A stretch of DNA of 64,000 nucleotides from contig CAZMSQ010000004.1 in assembly GCA_964569025.1 (NCBI GenBank), positions 49,933-113,932 of the forward strand, written 5' to 3'. Below the pieces are notes generated by a model. The model saw only the letters and a list, made by a program, of their open reading frames with translations, was not told where the DNA came from and did no database searches. The DNA comes from CAZMSQ01 sp964569025. GTDB taxonomy: Bacteria > Bacteroidota > Bacteroidia > Chitinophagales > Saprospiraceae. Position numbers and translations under genes: made by a program. Of the stretch, positions 29,050 to 37,141 are shown in pieces (positions within the stretch are counted from its first letter, which is position 1; every line of letters starts with the position of its first letter).

Positions 29050-29691
29050 ATGAAGAATTTTCTTGCTCTCATCGTGTGCACTGTCGCAATTTTGGTTTGT
29101 CAATCTGCTTACGCCCAGTTTAAAGGTGGGCTTCGGCTTGGCCTCAGCACCTTTGATGTCCCAGAAGAGGTCTTGAGATTTTCCAATGGAAATGGACTTG
29201 GTGACCTTGCTGTCAGTCTTGATCAGGCCAACTACAATTTCCATTTCGGTGGATGGCTCAGGTTTGGCGGAGGGGTCTACATTCAACCTGAATTCCTCTT
29301 GAATTCAAGCAAGCAAACGTACAATTTGGAAGATCTCGGGTCTGTTGGCACTTACACGGGGTTATTTACAGAAACATATCTGCATCTCGATCTCCCGTTG
29401 CTGATCGGTCTGAAACTCGGCCCTCTCAGGTTAAACGCAGGCCCTGTTGGTCATGTGCTTCTGGATGCAACTGTAGAAGAGCAGTCAGTACCCGGTTTTC
29501 AGAAAGATTTTCGAGACCTCACTCTTGGATGGCAAGGTGGGATTGGGTTTGACATTGGTAGGCTGACGCTGGATGTGCGCTACGAAGGGAATTTCGACTC
29601 CTTCGGGGATTCTGTTCAAATCGGGAGCCAAACAGTTCCATTCACCGACCGACCATCAAGAGTGATAGGTGCGATTGGGTACATCTTTTAA
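29050..29691 (+). CDS. Outer-membrane beta-barrel protein
   Basis: 213 residues from the ATG at 29050, with a signal peptide (MKNFLALIVCTVAILVC to SAYAQ). The mature part has alternating hydrophobic strands with Gly/aromatic ends: FKGGLRLGLSTFDV, FHFGGWLRFGGGVYIQPEF, YLHLDLPLLIGLKLG and SRVIGAIGYIF at the C-terminus, a terminal aromatic typical of outer-membrane insertion. This matches the PF13568-type small barrel (PorT-like group). Function unknown. The frame is open upstream, but the signal peptide fixes the start. It converges on a DEAD-box helicase gene 36 bp away. Confidence 0.85.
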   Translation: MKNFLALIVCTVAILVCQSAYAQFKGGLRLGLSTFDVPEEVLRFSNGNGLGDLAVSLDQANYNFHFGGWLRFGGGVYIQPEFLLNSSKQTYNLEDLGSVGTYTGLFTETYLHLDLPLLIGLKLGPLRLNAGPVGHVLLDATVEEQSVPGFQKDFRDLTLGWQGGIGFDIGRLTLDVRYEGNFDSFGDSVQIGSQTVPFTDRPSRVIGAIGYIF

Positions 29692-29727
29692 AGATTGGCT
29701 TTTTATTGGGCATAAGTACAAGCGTAC

Positions 29728-31005
29728 TTACTTGTCTTTCTTTTTGTTGTGCTTGTGCCCCCCTCTCCCCTTGCGATTGTGGCCGCCTCCTTTGTGGTGC
29801 CCACCAGTTCGGCGGCCTCCGCCACTGCCGCTCTTCTGCCGGCGTTTTTCCGGCTCGTAATCTGGCCCTGCTCCGTATTCCTCCGGAATTGGGAGCTTCA
29901 TGATGGTAGTTTCAATGAGATCTTCAATACGTTTGAAATCCCGCTGGTCACGCTCCGTAATGAAAGTGATGGCAACGCCGGTTTTGTCAGCACGGGCAGT
30001 CCGGCCGACCCTGTGTACATAGTCTTCGGCATCTCTGGGCACATCGAAATTGATGACCAGATTGATTTCCTTGATATCAATACCCCTGGCCACGATGTCA
30101 GTTGCGACGAGAATTTGCGTCTTGCGTGACGCAAAGTCGCGCATCACCTGTTCTCTGGCCCCCTGTTCAAGGTCTGACGACATTTCCCGGGCTTCGAAGC
30201 CTTTTTTTCGCAAGGCAGCAGCAATTTCTGAGGTGGCTTTTTTTGTGCTTGTAAAAATGAGAATGCTCTGGTAGTTCTTTTTTCCTTCAAGCAGATTGAT
30301 CAGTAAGGGAAGTCGCTGATTTTCGAAGACTACGTAGGCTCCTTGCAATACGCCCTCCGCTGGTTTGGATATGGCGATGTTAATCATCTCCGGATCTGTA
30401 AGAATCGTATCGGCAAGTCTTCTGATGCGATCAGGCATGGTGGCAGAAAACAACAGCGTTTGTCTGTCTTTGGGTAAATGCCGCGCAATGGCAACAATGT
30501 CTTCGTAAAACCCCATGTCCAGCATCCGATCTGCCTCATCCAGCACCAGATGTTTTATCCCTGAGAAATCAACATACCCCAAATTCAGGTGTGACAGCAA
30601 CCTCCCGGGCGTGGCGATGATAAACCCGGCCCCCTGCTTGAGCGCCTTTTTTTGCTGCTCGAAATCCGGTGCATCACCCCCTCCATATATGGCCATAGAG
30701 CTGGCCCCTGAAAAGTAGCTGAATGCATCCATCTGCTGGTCGATTTGCAGCGCAAGCTCCCTTGTAGGCACAATAATCAAGGTATGGACTGAATCGGACG
30801 GCAACTCACCACGCGTCTGACGGTCAATGAGTGGCAAAAGGAAAGCCGCCGTTTTTCCAGTGCCCGTTTGTGCGCAGGCAATTAAATCTCGCCCTGCCTG
30901 TAAAATTGGAATAGCTTGCTCCTGAATAGGAGTCGGCTTGTCAAACTTCATGTAGTAGAGTGCATCCAGCAACTCATCCTGGAAGTGGAAATCTTGAAAT
31001 GTCAT
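29728..31005 (-). CDS. DEAD-box ATP-dependent RNA helicase (RhlE-like), copy 1
   Basis: 425 residues. Motifs in order: Q-motif near KPTPIQEQAIP, Walker A AQTGTGKTAAF, PTRELALQ, TPGRLLSHL, VLDEADRMLDMGF, SAT (LLFSATMP), then the C-terminal helicase domain with TDIVARGIDI and YVHRVGRTARA. The last 40 residues are a basic, Gly/His-rich tail likely to bind RNA. RhlE-type helicases unwind structured RNA, often in ribosome assembly or cold growth. A second member lies at 42094-43239. An unexplained 310 bp stretch separates it from the divergent DUF4836 gene. Confidence 0.95.
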   Translation of the reverse strand: MTFQDFHFQDELLDALYYMKFDKPTPIQEQAIPILQAGRDLIACAQTGTGKTAAFLLPLIDRQTRGELPSDSVHTLIIVPTRELALQIDQQMDAFSYFSGASSMAIYGGGDAPDFEQQKKALKQGAGFIIATPGRLLSHLNLGYVDFSGIKHLVLDEADRMLDMGFYEDIVAIARHLPKDRQTLLFSATMPDRIRRLADTILTDPEMINIAISKPAEGVLQGAYVVFENQRLPLLINLLEGKKNYQSILIFTSTKKATSEIAAALRKKGFEAREMSSDLEQGAREQVMRDFASRKTQILVATDIVARGIDIKEINLVINFDVPRDAEDYVHRVGRTARADKTGVAITFITERDQRDFKRIEDLIETTIMKLPIPEEYGAGPDYEPEKRRQKSGSGGGRRTGGHHKGGGHNRKGRGGHKHNKKKDK

Positions 31006-31315
31006 ATGTATGGGTCAATGTTGGATCGATCCTTCTGATTTCCGGCCCGCATTGGGTTTATCCAGAAGGACATACTTCGTGAACTGTCGTGAAGTATCAT
31101 GTTCTTATTCGCCAACGGTTTATTCACATTCTTAATTACGAGCAAAACAGATCAGGCGTTTCGTCGTTATTTGAGAATGAACCAGCATATTGGCTCTCGT
31201 CAATGTGTTGTTCTCGCATTTTGAGATACCCTCTCCTGTCAATGCGTAAAAGTACAAAAAACATCACTCTTTGATTCACTGCCGCTTTTCATCACGCCTA
31301 AAACGACATGACCCC

Positions 31316-32824
31316 ATGCATTTCGAACTTCGCTCTCCGCTGTTTTTTCTTATTCTCGTTCTCCTGTTCGCAAGTTGTTCAAGCAAGCCAAAAGATACAG
31401 ATACGGCTTTGAAGTACATCCCTTCAGATGCCATTTCTGCAACCAGCATCCACCTGGAAACCCTTTTGGAAAAAATGGACTTTGAAGGGATGAAGCAGAT
31501 GAGCTTTTTCAAGGACGCGCTTGAAGAGGTCAGTAAAACTGACCCGGAGCTCGCAGGATTTTTGGCTGATCCATGGTCGATGGGAATTGCACTCGACAAA
31601 CCTATTTATGTTATTCAGCAAGTCAATACAAAAAACCCATCGGAGGTATTCATGGCAGTGATGGCATCTGTTCATGATGCCGCCGCCGTAAACAAGATGA
31701 TGTCCCTGATGGAAGGTGAAAGGAAGAATGGAAGCGGCTACGAATATGTGGAAATTGAAGAAGCCCTTGCAGCATGGAATGAAGAACTTGTTGTTTTTTG
31801 CTCCGGGACAGAATCAATGGATCTGCAGAAATACGCCGAACAACTCTTTCAGACCACTCCGGAAGAAAGCCTCATGAGCCGGTCTGACATTCAGCCATTC
31901 TCAAATTCTACCCATGACATCAGTACAATGCTGACCCTGGATGCCATCCCAGATATCTCAGATGCAGCGCTGGCCCTTAGCCTGTCTGGTATTTCTCCTG
32001 AAAGTCTGAAAGGGGGTCATGCCTTTGGGTACCTTGATTTTGGAAATGGGGCCATTGATGGAAGGGCTACCTGGGATTTTGACAGAGAATTCTCCAAGCA
32101 TTTTGCACCATTCTTTAAGGACAAGCCCCAAAAAAACCTCCTCGGACTGCTTCCGGTAGAAGGATTGGCCATGGAGATGTCCGGGGCACTCAGCCCTGAA
32201 GGCATTCATCTGTTTTTAAGCGAACGGCCGCAGTACAAGTCAATGGCAAATTACACCCTTCAATCTGCAGGTCTTCAGGTAGATGATGTGTTGGAGGCTC
32301 TTGGTGGGGACCTCGCAGTTGGGGTATATAATCAGGATGTCATTATGGTCACTGATGTAAAAGACAGCAAGGCATTCGATAAATTACTTGAAGCGGGTCG
32401 GAAGTTGTCACTTATGACGGATTCAGGTGATGGTATATATCGTTTCAACGATAATTTTGCTGACCCCGAAATGTATTTGGTGGTGAAAAACAACCTTGCA
32501 CTTCTCGGCAGCGACCCTCAAGTACTGGCAGATATTGCCGAAGGGAAGGGGAAAAAGAATAGAAAATTCGCAGAATCTCTATTTTCAATGTCCATGGATT
32601 TGGTCGGCATGCGCTGGCTCATGGCAGACATGGACCTTTCAACGGGGCTTGCTGACGATTTCATTGCCGCTTTCGGGGGGATGAAAGCCGATGTACAAGT
32701 TGACCGGGAAGAAATGAATGTTCGGATGGATATGGAGAATAAAGATGCCAATATTCTCGCCACAATAATAATGCAGCTGGAAGAAGCATATCAATCTGAA
32801 AATGAAAACACATTGAATTTCTAA
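31316..32824 (+). CDS. DUF4836-like lipoprotein
   Basis: 502 residues from the ATG at 31316 with a lipoprotein signal (LFFLILVLLFASCSS, Cys near residue 20). The mature start ALKYIPSDAISATSIHLETLLEKMDFEGM is typical of the DUF4836 family of Bacteroidota surface or periplasmic lipoproteins, and the rest has the alternating strand/helix repeats of that family (GGDLAVGVYNQDVIMVTDVKD). No function is established. The downstream AAA+ gene is convergent, 12 bp away. Confidence 0.8.
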   Translation: MHFELRSPLFFLILVLLFASCSSKPKDTDTALKYIPSDAISATSIHLETLLEKMDFEGMKQMSFFKDALEEVSKTDPELAGFLADPWSMGIALDKPIYVIQQVNTKNPSEVFMAVMASVHDAAAVNKMMSLMEGERKNGSGYEYVEIEEALAAWNEELVVFCSGTESMDLQKYAEQLFQTTPEESLMSRSDIQPFSNSTHDISTMLTLDAIPDISDAALALSLSGISPESLKGGHAFGYLDFGNGAIDGRATWDFDREFSKHFAPFFKDKPQKNLLGLLPVEGLAMEMSGALSPEGIHLFLSERPQYKSMANYTLQSAGLQVDDVLEALGGDLAVGVYNQDVIMVTDVKDSKAFDKLLEAGRKLSLMTDSGDGIYRFNDNFADPEMYLVVKNNLALLGSDPQVLADIAEGKGKKNRKFAESLFSMSMDLVGMRWLMADMDLSTGLADDFIAAFGGMKADVQVDREEMNVRMDMENKDANILATIIMQLEEAYQSENENTLNF

Positions 32825-32836
32825 ACAGCTTTGCCG

Positions 32837-34324
32837 TTAGATATCATCCCCCTCATCTGCATCATCATCCGAATTCCACATATTCGCGAGAACGTCTCTG
32901 AATGATATGTGTCGATCGAATGTTTCCTTGCTGAGTTCGTCAAACTCTGCGAGTGCATGAATGATGAATTCCATGAAAAAATGGAGATCTTTTTCAGAGG
33001 TGGTCGGTTCGTACGTTTCGATGCATTTGCTGAGGCCTGCGACCTTGTCGAGTAGGCCGTGAAACTCGGTGTCGCTTGAATCATTCTCAAGTTCGAGTAC
33101 ATTCCCTCCGGCAAACCAGGCACGAATGGTTCCGTATGGGTCTTTCTTTTCTCCTTTCGCGGGTTTTGTTGGGTTCGGAAAGTACTGAACAAACTCCTCC
33201 TTCAGAGCTTGACCTATCAACTGTAGCGCCACATTATACGGCCCTTCTTGTTCACCCTCATAGACCAATTCAACTTTACCTGTCACGGAGGGGATTACAC
33301 CCCAGAAATCTGCAAGACGCACGGTCGTGGAAGATTCTTTATTGATGAGCATTCGGCGCTCTGCAGCAGATACGAGATTTTCCATTCCTGAAATAGTCAG
33401 ACGGGCTGACACCCCTGATTTTTCATCAATCAGTTCACTTTCTCTGGCGGCAAAGGCGATTCGCTCCAGAATGTTTCGCGCAGCATCCGGAATGTTGATG
33501 GCTTCTTGCTGCTCTTGAGAGAGGCTTGCCTCTTGTTCTGTAATGTCACGGGCCACTTCGATAGAAATCGGATAATGGGTCAGAATCTGGCTTTCAATCC
33601 GGTCTTTCAATGGGGTGATAATGCTTCCACGGTTGGTATAATCCTCCGGATTTGCTGTAAAAACAAATTCAATATCAAGGGGTAGCCTCAACTTAAAGCC
33701 ACGGATTTGGATATCACCTTCCTGCAGGATGTTAAAGAGAGAAACCTGAATGCGGGCCTGCAAATCAGGGAGTTCGTTGATGACGAAAATACTGCGGTGC
33801 GCCCTTGGTACCAATCCAAAGTGCAGAACGCGTTGATCTGAATATGGCAACTTGAGGGTTGCGGCTTTGATGGGATCCACATCACCAATCAAATCTGCCA
33901 CGGATACATCCGGGGTAGCCAGTTTTTCGACATAGCGTTCTGATCTGTGAAGCCAGGCAATTGGGGTATCGTCACCATGTTCGGCAATCAAGTCAGTCGC
34001 GAAGCGGGAAATTGGATGGAGGGGATCATCGTTTAATTCACTTCCCTCCACGACCGGCACATATTCGTCGAGCAGATTGACGAGTAATCTCGCCAGTCGG
34101 GTTTTCGCCTGTCCGCGCAATCCGAGAAGTAACATATTGTGTTGCGACAGGATTCCTCGCTCAATATCAGGGATAACAGTGTCTTCGAAGCCAAGGATAC
34201 CCTCAAAAGGATTCGTACCTGCTTTGAGGTGGCCAATCAGATTATTTCTTAATTCGTGCTTGACAGATTTTGATGTGTAGCCATATGATTTAAGAGCTCC
34301 AAGGTTTTTTGGCAATTCGTTCAT
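32837..34324 (-). CDS. ChlI/MoxR-type AAA+ ATPase (COG1239-like), orphan
   Basis: 495 residues from the ATG at 34324. The frame is open to 34387 without family sequence. Walker A reads GLRGQAKTRLARLL (third Gly is Ala, as often seen in this group), Walker B is SIFVINELPDLQARIQVSL, followed by NILQEGDIQIRGFKLRLPLDIEFVFTANPEDYTNRG. This is the magnesium-chelatase-I-like family that usually works with a von Willebrand A (VWA) domain partner as a metal inserter or protein-remodelling pair. No VWA gene is seen in the window, so the partner must be elsewhere. A 9-bp inverted repeat lies just upstream. Confidence 0.88.
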   Translation of the reverse strand: MNELPKNLGALKSYGYTSKSVKHELRNNLIGHLKAGTNPFEGILGFEDTVIPDIERGILSQHNMLLLGLRGQAKTRLARLLVNLLDEYVPVVEGSELNDDPLHPISRFATDLIAEHGDDTPIAWLHRSERYVEKLATPDVSVADLIGDVDPIKAATLKLPYSDQRVLHFGLVPRAHRSIFVINELPDLQARIQVSLFNILQEGDIQIRGFKLRLPLDIEFVFTANPEDYTNRGSIITPLKDRIESQILTHYPISIEVARDITEQEASLSQEQQEAINIPDAARNILERIAFAARESELIDEKSGVSARLTISGMENLVSAAERRMLINKESSTTVRLADFWGVIPSVTGKVELVYEGEQEGPYNVALQLIGQALKEEFVQYFPNPTKPAKGEKKDPYGTIRAWFAGGNVLELENDSSDTEFHGLLDKVAGLSKCIETYEPTTSEKDLHFFMEFIIHALAEFDELSKETFDRHISFRDVLANMWNSDDDADEGDDI

Positions 34325-34347
34325 GCGTGTTTCTTTCCGATGACATT

Positions 34348-34373
34348 TCAGCATGCCGAAATGAGCATGCTGA
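34348..34373. promoter_or_regulatory. Perfect 9-bp inverted repeat upstream of the AAA+ gene
   Basis: The arms TCAGCATGC (34348-34356) and GCATGCTGA (34365-34373) are perfect inverted copies with an 8-nt loop, 24 bp upstream of the ATG at 34324. There is no T-run, so it is not a standard terminator. It could be an operator or a hairpin in the 5' leader of the AAA+ mRNA. Function is inferred only from position. Confidence 0.4.
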
Positions 34374-34479
34374 GGGAAACAACGCACGTTCTCATTATTT
34401 GTTTGTGCCCAGCTAGCCCTTTTTACAAAGCAAATAAATCCTGTGAGCCAAAAATGGAGTCACGAAAACCCTTCACCTG

Positions 34480-34959
34480 CTATTCTCCACACAATATCCT
34501 TGAAATTTCTGCAGCCATTTCATTGAGGACATCTTTCGGATAAGCCGTGTTGAAGATGACATGTAGAGATGCTGCGACAGAATCCGGCCGATTGGCATCT
34601 GAGAGAATGGAAGCAAGCTCTGCCAGTGTCTCGTCAGTTAATTGCTTCTTCCATTTTTTAATAAAGATGGGGTTGAACTCCCCGTTTCGATCACGTGGTG
34701 TGACAATGGAGAATGTACCTGCTGAGCACTTCAGCTTTTTTAGAAGCCTCCCGTTCCGCTTATTAGAGATTCCCTTTGCTGCTTGCTGACGCAGAAAAAA
34801 AACAAGTTCAAGATCAAGGATGGTATTGACAAGAAGCTGAATGCTCCCTTTTATTTCTTCAGGATTAAATGTGGATTGATGAAATGTCTCGACTGACTTT
34901 GATGATTTGCGCCATCCGCCGCCCGTTTCATCTAAAAAGTTTTGATGCGTTGTACCCAT
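34480..34959 (-). CDS. IS256-family transposase N-terminal-like protein without catalytic domain
   Basis: 159 residues from the ATG at 34959 (a start at 35007 is also possible). Residues about 60-95 read NKRNGRLLKKLKCSAG, then FSIVTPRDRNGEFNPIFIKK, the DNA-binding N-terminal signature of Mutator/IS256 transposases (usually RNGY...TPRDRNG.F.P...). The rest (LTDETLAELASIL... then a helix-turn-helix-like stretch) ends at residue 159, before the DDE catalytic domain. It is therefore either a transposase remnant or a repurposed DNA-binding protein. The gene is intact as an open frame, with no terminal inverted repeats seen at its ends. Confidence 0.65.
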   Translation of the reverse strand: MGTTHQNFLDETGGGWRKSSKSVETFHQSTFNPEEIKGSIQLLVNTILDLELVFFLRQQAAKGISNKRNGRLLKKLKCSAGTFSIVTPRDRNGEFNPIFIKKWKKQLTDETLAELASILSDANRPDSVAASLHVIFNTAYPKDVLNEMAAEISRILCGE

Positions 34960-35081
34960 TTTAAATTGCCTTTTAGTGAGAGAAAAAATATTGTTGAATA
35001 CGTCCATGAAAAAATTATTACTAATTTCTTCACAAACCTATCTTTCATTCAGCTTTTCACCCCCATTTCAGACACAGTATC

Positions 35082-35206
35082 TCTGCAAAATGTGCGCAAA
35101 ATTACTGCAATATGTGCCCTTTTATAATGAATTGTGTGTCGGCACATTTTGCAGTCGACTTTTAAAATTATGATTTTCAGAGAATTAAGGTGGCACATTT
35201 TTCAGT
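35082..35206. repeat. Four-copy 15-bp repeat cluster resembling IS21-family ends
   Basis: Consensus ACTGCAAAATGTGCC. Two forward copies lie at 35082-35096 (13/15) and 35104-35118 (14/15), and two inverted copies at 35141-35155 (15/15) and 35192-35206 (14/15). Paired subterminal repeats with facing orientation are what IS21-type element ends look like, but no istA/istB gene lies between, so this would be a small remnant or a MITE-like element. The identity as IS21 is from memory of similar Bacteroidota sequences and is not proven. It lies 123 bp upstream of the IS256-like gene start and could also act as operator sites. Confidence 0.5.
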
Positions 35207-35480
35207 CCGAATCGATATGAGCATTACAAGTTAGTAATAGGAAAAATCTGCGAAAATGGACTGATTTGAGACATATCATTCTTTGTATATTGATAAAAAG
35301 TGATAATAAAATGCTGATAGGAGCCTTCAAATGTGAAGGATTTTATCCTTAGAAAGGCATAAAAGAGACTATAAGGGATTGTTAGGAGCTGTTGCAGTCT
35401 GACCCGTTTGGACAGCTTTGCGGTCCGGGAGGGTTTGACCAAAAGAACGAACCTGAAGGGTAGAATATGGATTCCAAAAT
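35207..35480. other. Intergenic stretch with no supported gene
   Basis: A/T-rich 274 bp between the repeat cluster and the tRNA terminator. No codon-like open frame with family sequence, RNA gene or repeat was recognised. Its position beside a tRNA-Pro 3' end, next to remnant mobile sequence, makes an old integration site conceivable, but no duplicated tRNA 3' end was seen. Confidence 0.4.
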
Positions 35481-35512
35481 AAAAAAGGCCATCTGCCAGA
35501 CGGCGGATGACC
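35481..35512 (-). terminator. Intrinsic terminator of the tRNA operon
   Basis: On the minus strand the arms GGTCATCCGCC (35502-35512) and GGCAGATGGCC (35487-35497) pair with one mismatch and one G-U over a 4-nt loop. The U-run follows (A6 at 35481-35486 on the plus strand). It is 11 bp past the tRNA-Pro 3' end. Confidence 0.85.
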
Positions 35513-35523
35513 TTTTATATGTG

Positions 35524-35598
35524 TCGGGGTGGCAGGATTCGAACCTGCGGCCCCCTGCTCCCAAAGCAGGTGCGCTAACCGGACTGCGCTACACCCCG
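35524..35598 (-). tRNA. tRNA-Pro (UGG)
   Basis: Full cloverleaf read on the minus strand. The acceptor 5' CGGGGTG pairs with 3' CACCCCG, with discriminator A. The anticodon loop is TTTGGGA within the CCTGC/GCAGG stem, giving anticodon TGG. The T-arm GCAGG-TTCGAAT-CCTGC is perfect. The CCA end is not encoded. It lies downstream of tRNA-Ser in the same transcript. Confidence 0.95.
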
Positions 35599-35613
35599 AA
35601 CAAAATACTACTG

Positions 35614-35702
35614 CGGTGAGAGCGGGATTCGAACCCGCGGTACGCTCTAACACGTACGCCGGTTTAGCAAACCGGTGGTTTCAGCCACTCACCCATCTCA
35701 CC
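35614..35702 (-). tRNA. tRNA-Ser (GCU)
   Basis: Class II tRNA on the minus strand. The acceptor GGTGAGA pairs with TCTCACC, discriminator G as expected for tRNA-Ser. The anticodon stem is CCGGT/ACCGG around TTGCTAA, anticodon GCT. A long variable arm precedes the T-arm GCGGG-TTCGAAT-CCCGC. It is 15 bp upstream of tRNA-Pro and shares its promoter and terminator. Confidence 0.95.
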
Positions 35703-35758
35703 ATCACTCAGTCGAAGCAAACAGCCATTGCTGATTTTCCTTATTTCCTGAGCGACTG

Positions 35759-35789
35759 CAAATGTAGGAAACCACTTTGAATCCTGCAA
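35759..35789 (-). promoter_or_regulatory. Bacteroidota-type promoter of tRNA-Ser/tRNA-Pro
   Basis: The -7 box TACATTTG (35759-35766 read on the minus strand) matches TAnnTTTG exactly. A TTG -33 element lies at 35787-35789 with a 20-bp spacer. The same TTG-N20-TACATTTG structure precedes tRNA-Arg, which supports both calls. The transcript would start about 50 nt before tRNA-Ser. Confidence 0.75.
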
Positions 35790-35903
35790 CACCTAAATCA
35801 TGTTAATCTTAAGTTACATTCAGGTAAATAATGGGTATATGATTCGCATGATGCTCGGAGTGAACATATCAGAGTTTGGAAACAAGACTAATTTTTACTG
35901 AAA

Positions 35904-35923
35904 AATACTCAGAAGTGAGTATT
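35904..35923. promoter_or_regulatory. NarL-like 7-2-7 dyad operator upstream of the signalling operon
   Basis: The sequence reads AATACTCAGAAGTGAGTATT, with half-sites TACTCAG and GTGAGTA on opposite strands and a 2-bp spacer. The E. coli NarL heptamer consensus is TACYYMT with the same 7-2-7 layout, and the near-identical dyad at 41808-41827 has TACTCAC-TA-GTGAGTA. A TTG at 35922-35924 touches the right arm, with a poor -7 box 20 bp later. This suits activation by the NarL/LuxR regulator encoded at 36457-37137. The protein-DNA link is inference. Confidence 0.55.
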
Positions 35924-36005
35924 GCGGAGGTCAACTGAAAGAGGAAACTTGCGGGCACTATGAATGAAAAATATTTCTCGCAATTGTTTTACAGTCTAAA
36001 TTTTA

Positions 36006-36395
36006 ATGAGAATGAGTCAAGCAGTACGCATTTTAATTGCTTCGACGGATACGAATTCGACTGCATTTTTCCTGGAACTTGAAGAGCAAAACCCTCGGCA
36101 TCAAATCGTTCGATTATGCGAAACCATAGCTGATATGAACTCTGCGATTCCTGAAGTTTTTCCGGATATCGTTCTTATCAGTCTGGATTTGCTCCATTCA
36201 GGAAATTGGTCATTGCTCACAGAATTAAAAACCTTTTTCCCGACCCTGAAAATTATCGTTTTCTCTTCCGACCGTTCACCTGTGTTTTTAAAAACTGCCC
36301 TCAATGCCGGTGCAAATGGTTTTTTCAGTGCTGGAAATGATGTGGGAGAACTCATAGATTTGATAGACCTTGTTTTGCATGGTCCTCCCCGTTAA
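36006..36395 (+). CDS. Stand-alone degenerate response-regulator receiver domain
   Basis: 129 residues, receiver fold only, no output domain. The segment DIVLISLDLLHSG aligns with the usual DLVLLDLxMPG, so the phosphorylatable Asp is Ser here (a later Asp lies two residues on). The acidic pocket near the start (ILIASTDTN) has one acidic residue, and the conserved Lys position in GANGFFSAGN is not Lys. The protein is therefore probably a pseudo-receiver not controlled by Asp phosphorylation. It is the first gene of the operon with a NarL/LuxR regulator (61 bp) and a TPR kinase, and the dyad lies 82 bp upstream of its start. Confidence 0.8.
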   Translation: MRMSQAVRILIASTDTNSTAFFLELEEQNPRHQIVRLCETIADMNSAIPEVFPDIVLISLDLLHSGNWSLLTELKTFFPTLKIIVFSSDRSPVFLKTALNAGANGFFSAGNDVGELIDLIDLVLHGPPR

Positions 36396-36456
36396 TTCAG
36401 TCTGATTTGAAGCAAACAACCGAAATGCCTGGTGAAAAAAAATTTTATACCTTTCA

Positions 36457-37137
36457 GTGGTAAAACAATCAATAACGAAGAATCTGCAATTGGAACCCAA
36501 TAAATCACGAATAAACATTCTAATAGCCGACGACCATTTGCTTGTTTCCGCAGGCCTTAAACAATTAATTGGGCAGGATGACTCGTATGAGGTTGTTGGA
36601 ATGGCCAAAAACGGACGTGAGGCAATAACCCTGTTATCTAAATTCCAAGTTGACCTGCTCATTACCGACTTGAACATGCCTGATATGGACGGCTTTCAAC
36701 TCATGGAAAATACGTTTAGTAGATTTCCTTCGGTGAAAATCGTCGTATTGAGCATGCACCATTCAAAGCCAATCATTCAAAAAACCAAAAGTGCCGGAGC
36801 TCACGGTTTTTTTCAAAAGGGTCACGATCCAAAAGAGTTGCTGGGGATTATCAAGCAAGTACTTGCAGGGAAAACAGTCTTTCCTGATGATGAGCAAGAG
36901 CGATTCACCAAGAAAAAAATATTTGAGGATACATTTGATTCTTACAATAAACTCTCTCAAAGAGAAATGGAAATTTTCCGCTACCTCGCAAAATCCATGA
37001 CGAATCGGGAGATTTCAGAAATACTTCATATCAGTGAGTTTACTGTGCAAACGCATAGGCGCAATCTCAAGAAAAAACTAGGTGCTCGCAATAGTTCAGA
37101 TTTTGTGCAAATAGCACTCCAAAATAATCTACTGTAA
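36457..37137 (+). CDS. NarL/LuxR-family response regulator
   Basis: 226 residues from a GTG start. The receiver is canonical, with the acid pocket ILIADDHLL, phosphoacceptor Asp in LLITDLNMPDMDGFQ, Thr/Ser in IVVLSMHHS and Lys in GFFQKGH. The C-terminal LuxR helix-turn-helix reads LSQREMEIFRYLAKSMTNREISEIL, then HISEFTVQTHRRNLKKKLG. It stops 4 bp before the TPR-kinase gene, an arrangement expected of a cognate kinase-regulator pair. NarL-like binding sites are present at 35904-35923 and 41808-41827. Confidence 0.92.
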   Translation: MVKQSITKNLQLEPNKSRINILIADDHLLVSAGLKQLIGQDDSYEVVGMAKNGREAITLLSKFQVDLLITDLNMPDMDGFQLMENTFSRFPSVKIVVLSMHHSKPIIQKTKSAGAHGFFQKGHDPKELLGIIKQVLAGKTVFPDDEQERFTKKKIFEDTFDSYNKLSQREMEIFRYLAKSMTNREISEILHISEFTVQTHRRNLKKKLGARNSSDFVQIALQNNLL

Positions 37138-37141
37138 TTAA

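Larger units (their letters stand above)
35703..36005. other. Intergenic region between tRNA operon and signalling operon
   Basis: A 303 bp divergent region. The left part holds the minus-strand tRNA promoter at 35759-35789. The right part holds the 20-bp dyad at 35904-35923 ahead of the receiver gene. The remaining roughly 110 bp between them show no recognised feature. Confidence 0.6.

Noticed and set aside
34480..34959. A complete IS256 insertion sequence
   Set aside because: No catalytic domain and no terminal inverted repeats were found at its ends.
35382..35780. Open frames overlapping the tRNA-Pro/tRNA-Ser genes
   Set aside because: The sequence forms complete tRNA cloverleaves, so coding frames here are chance.
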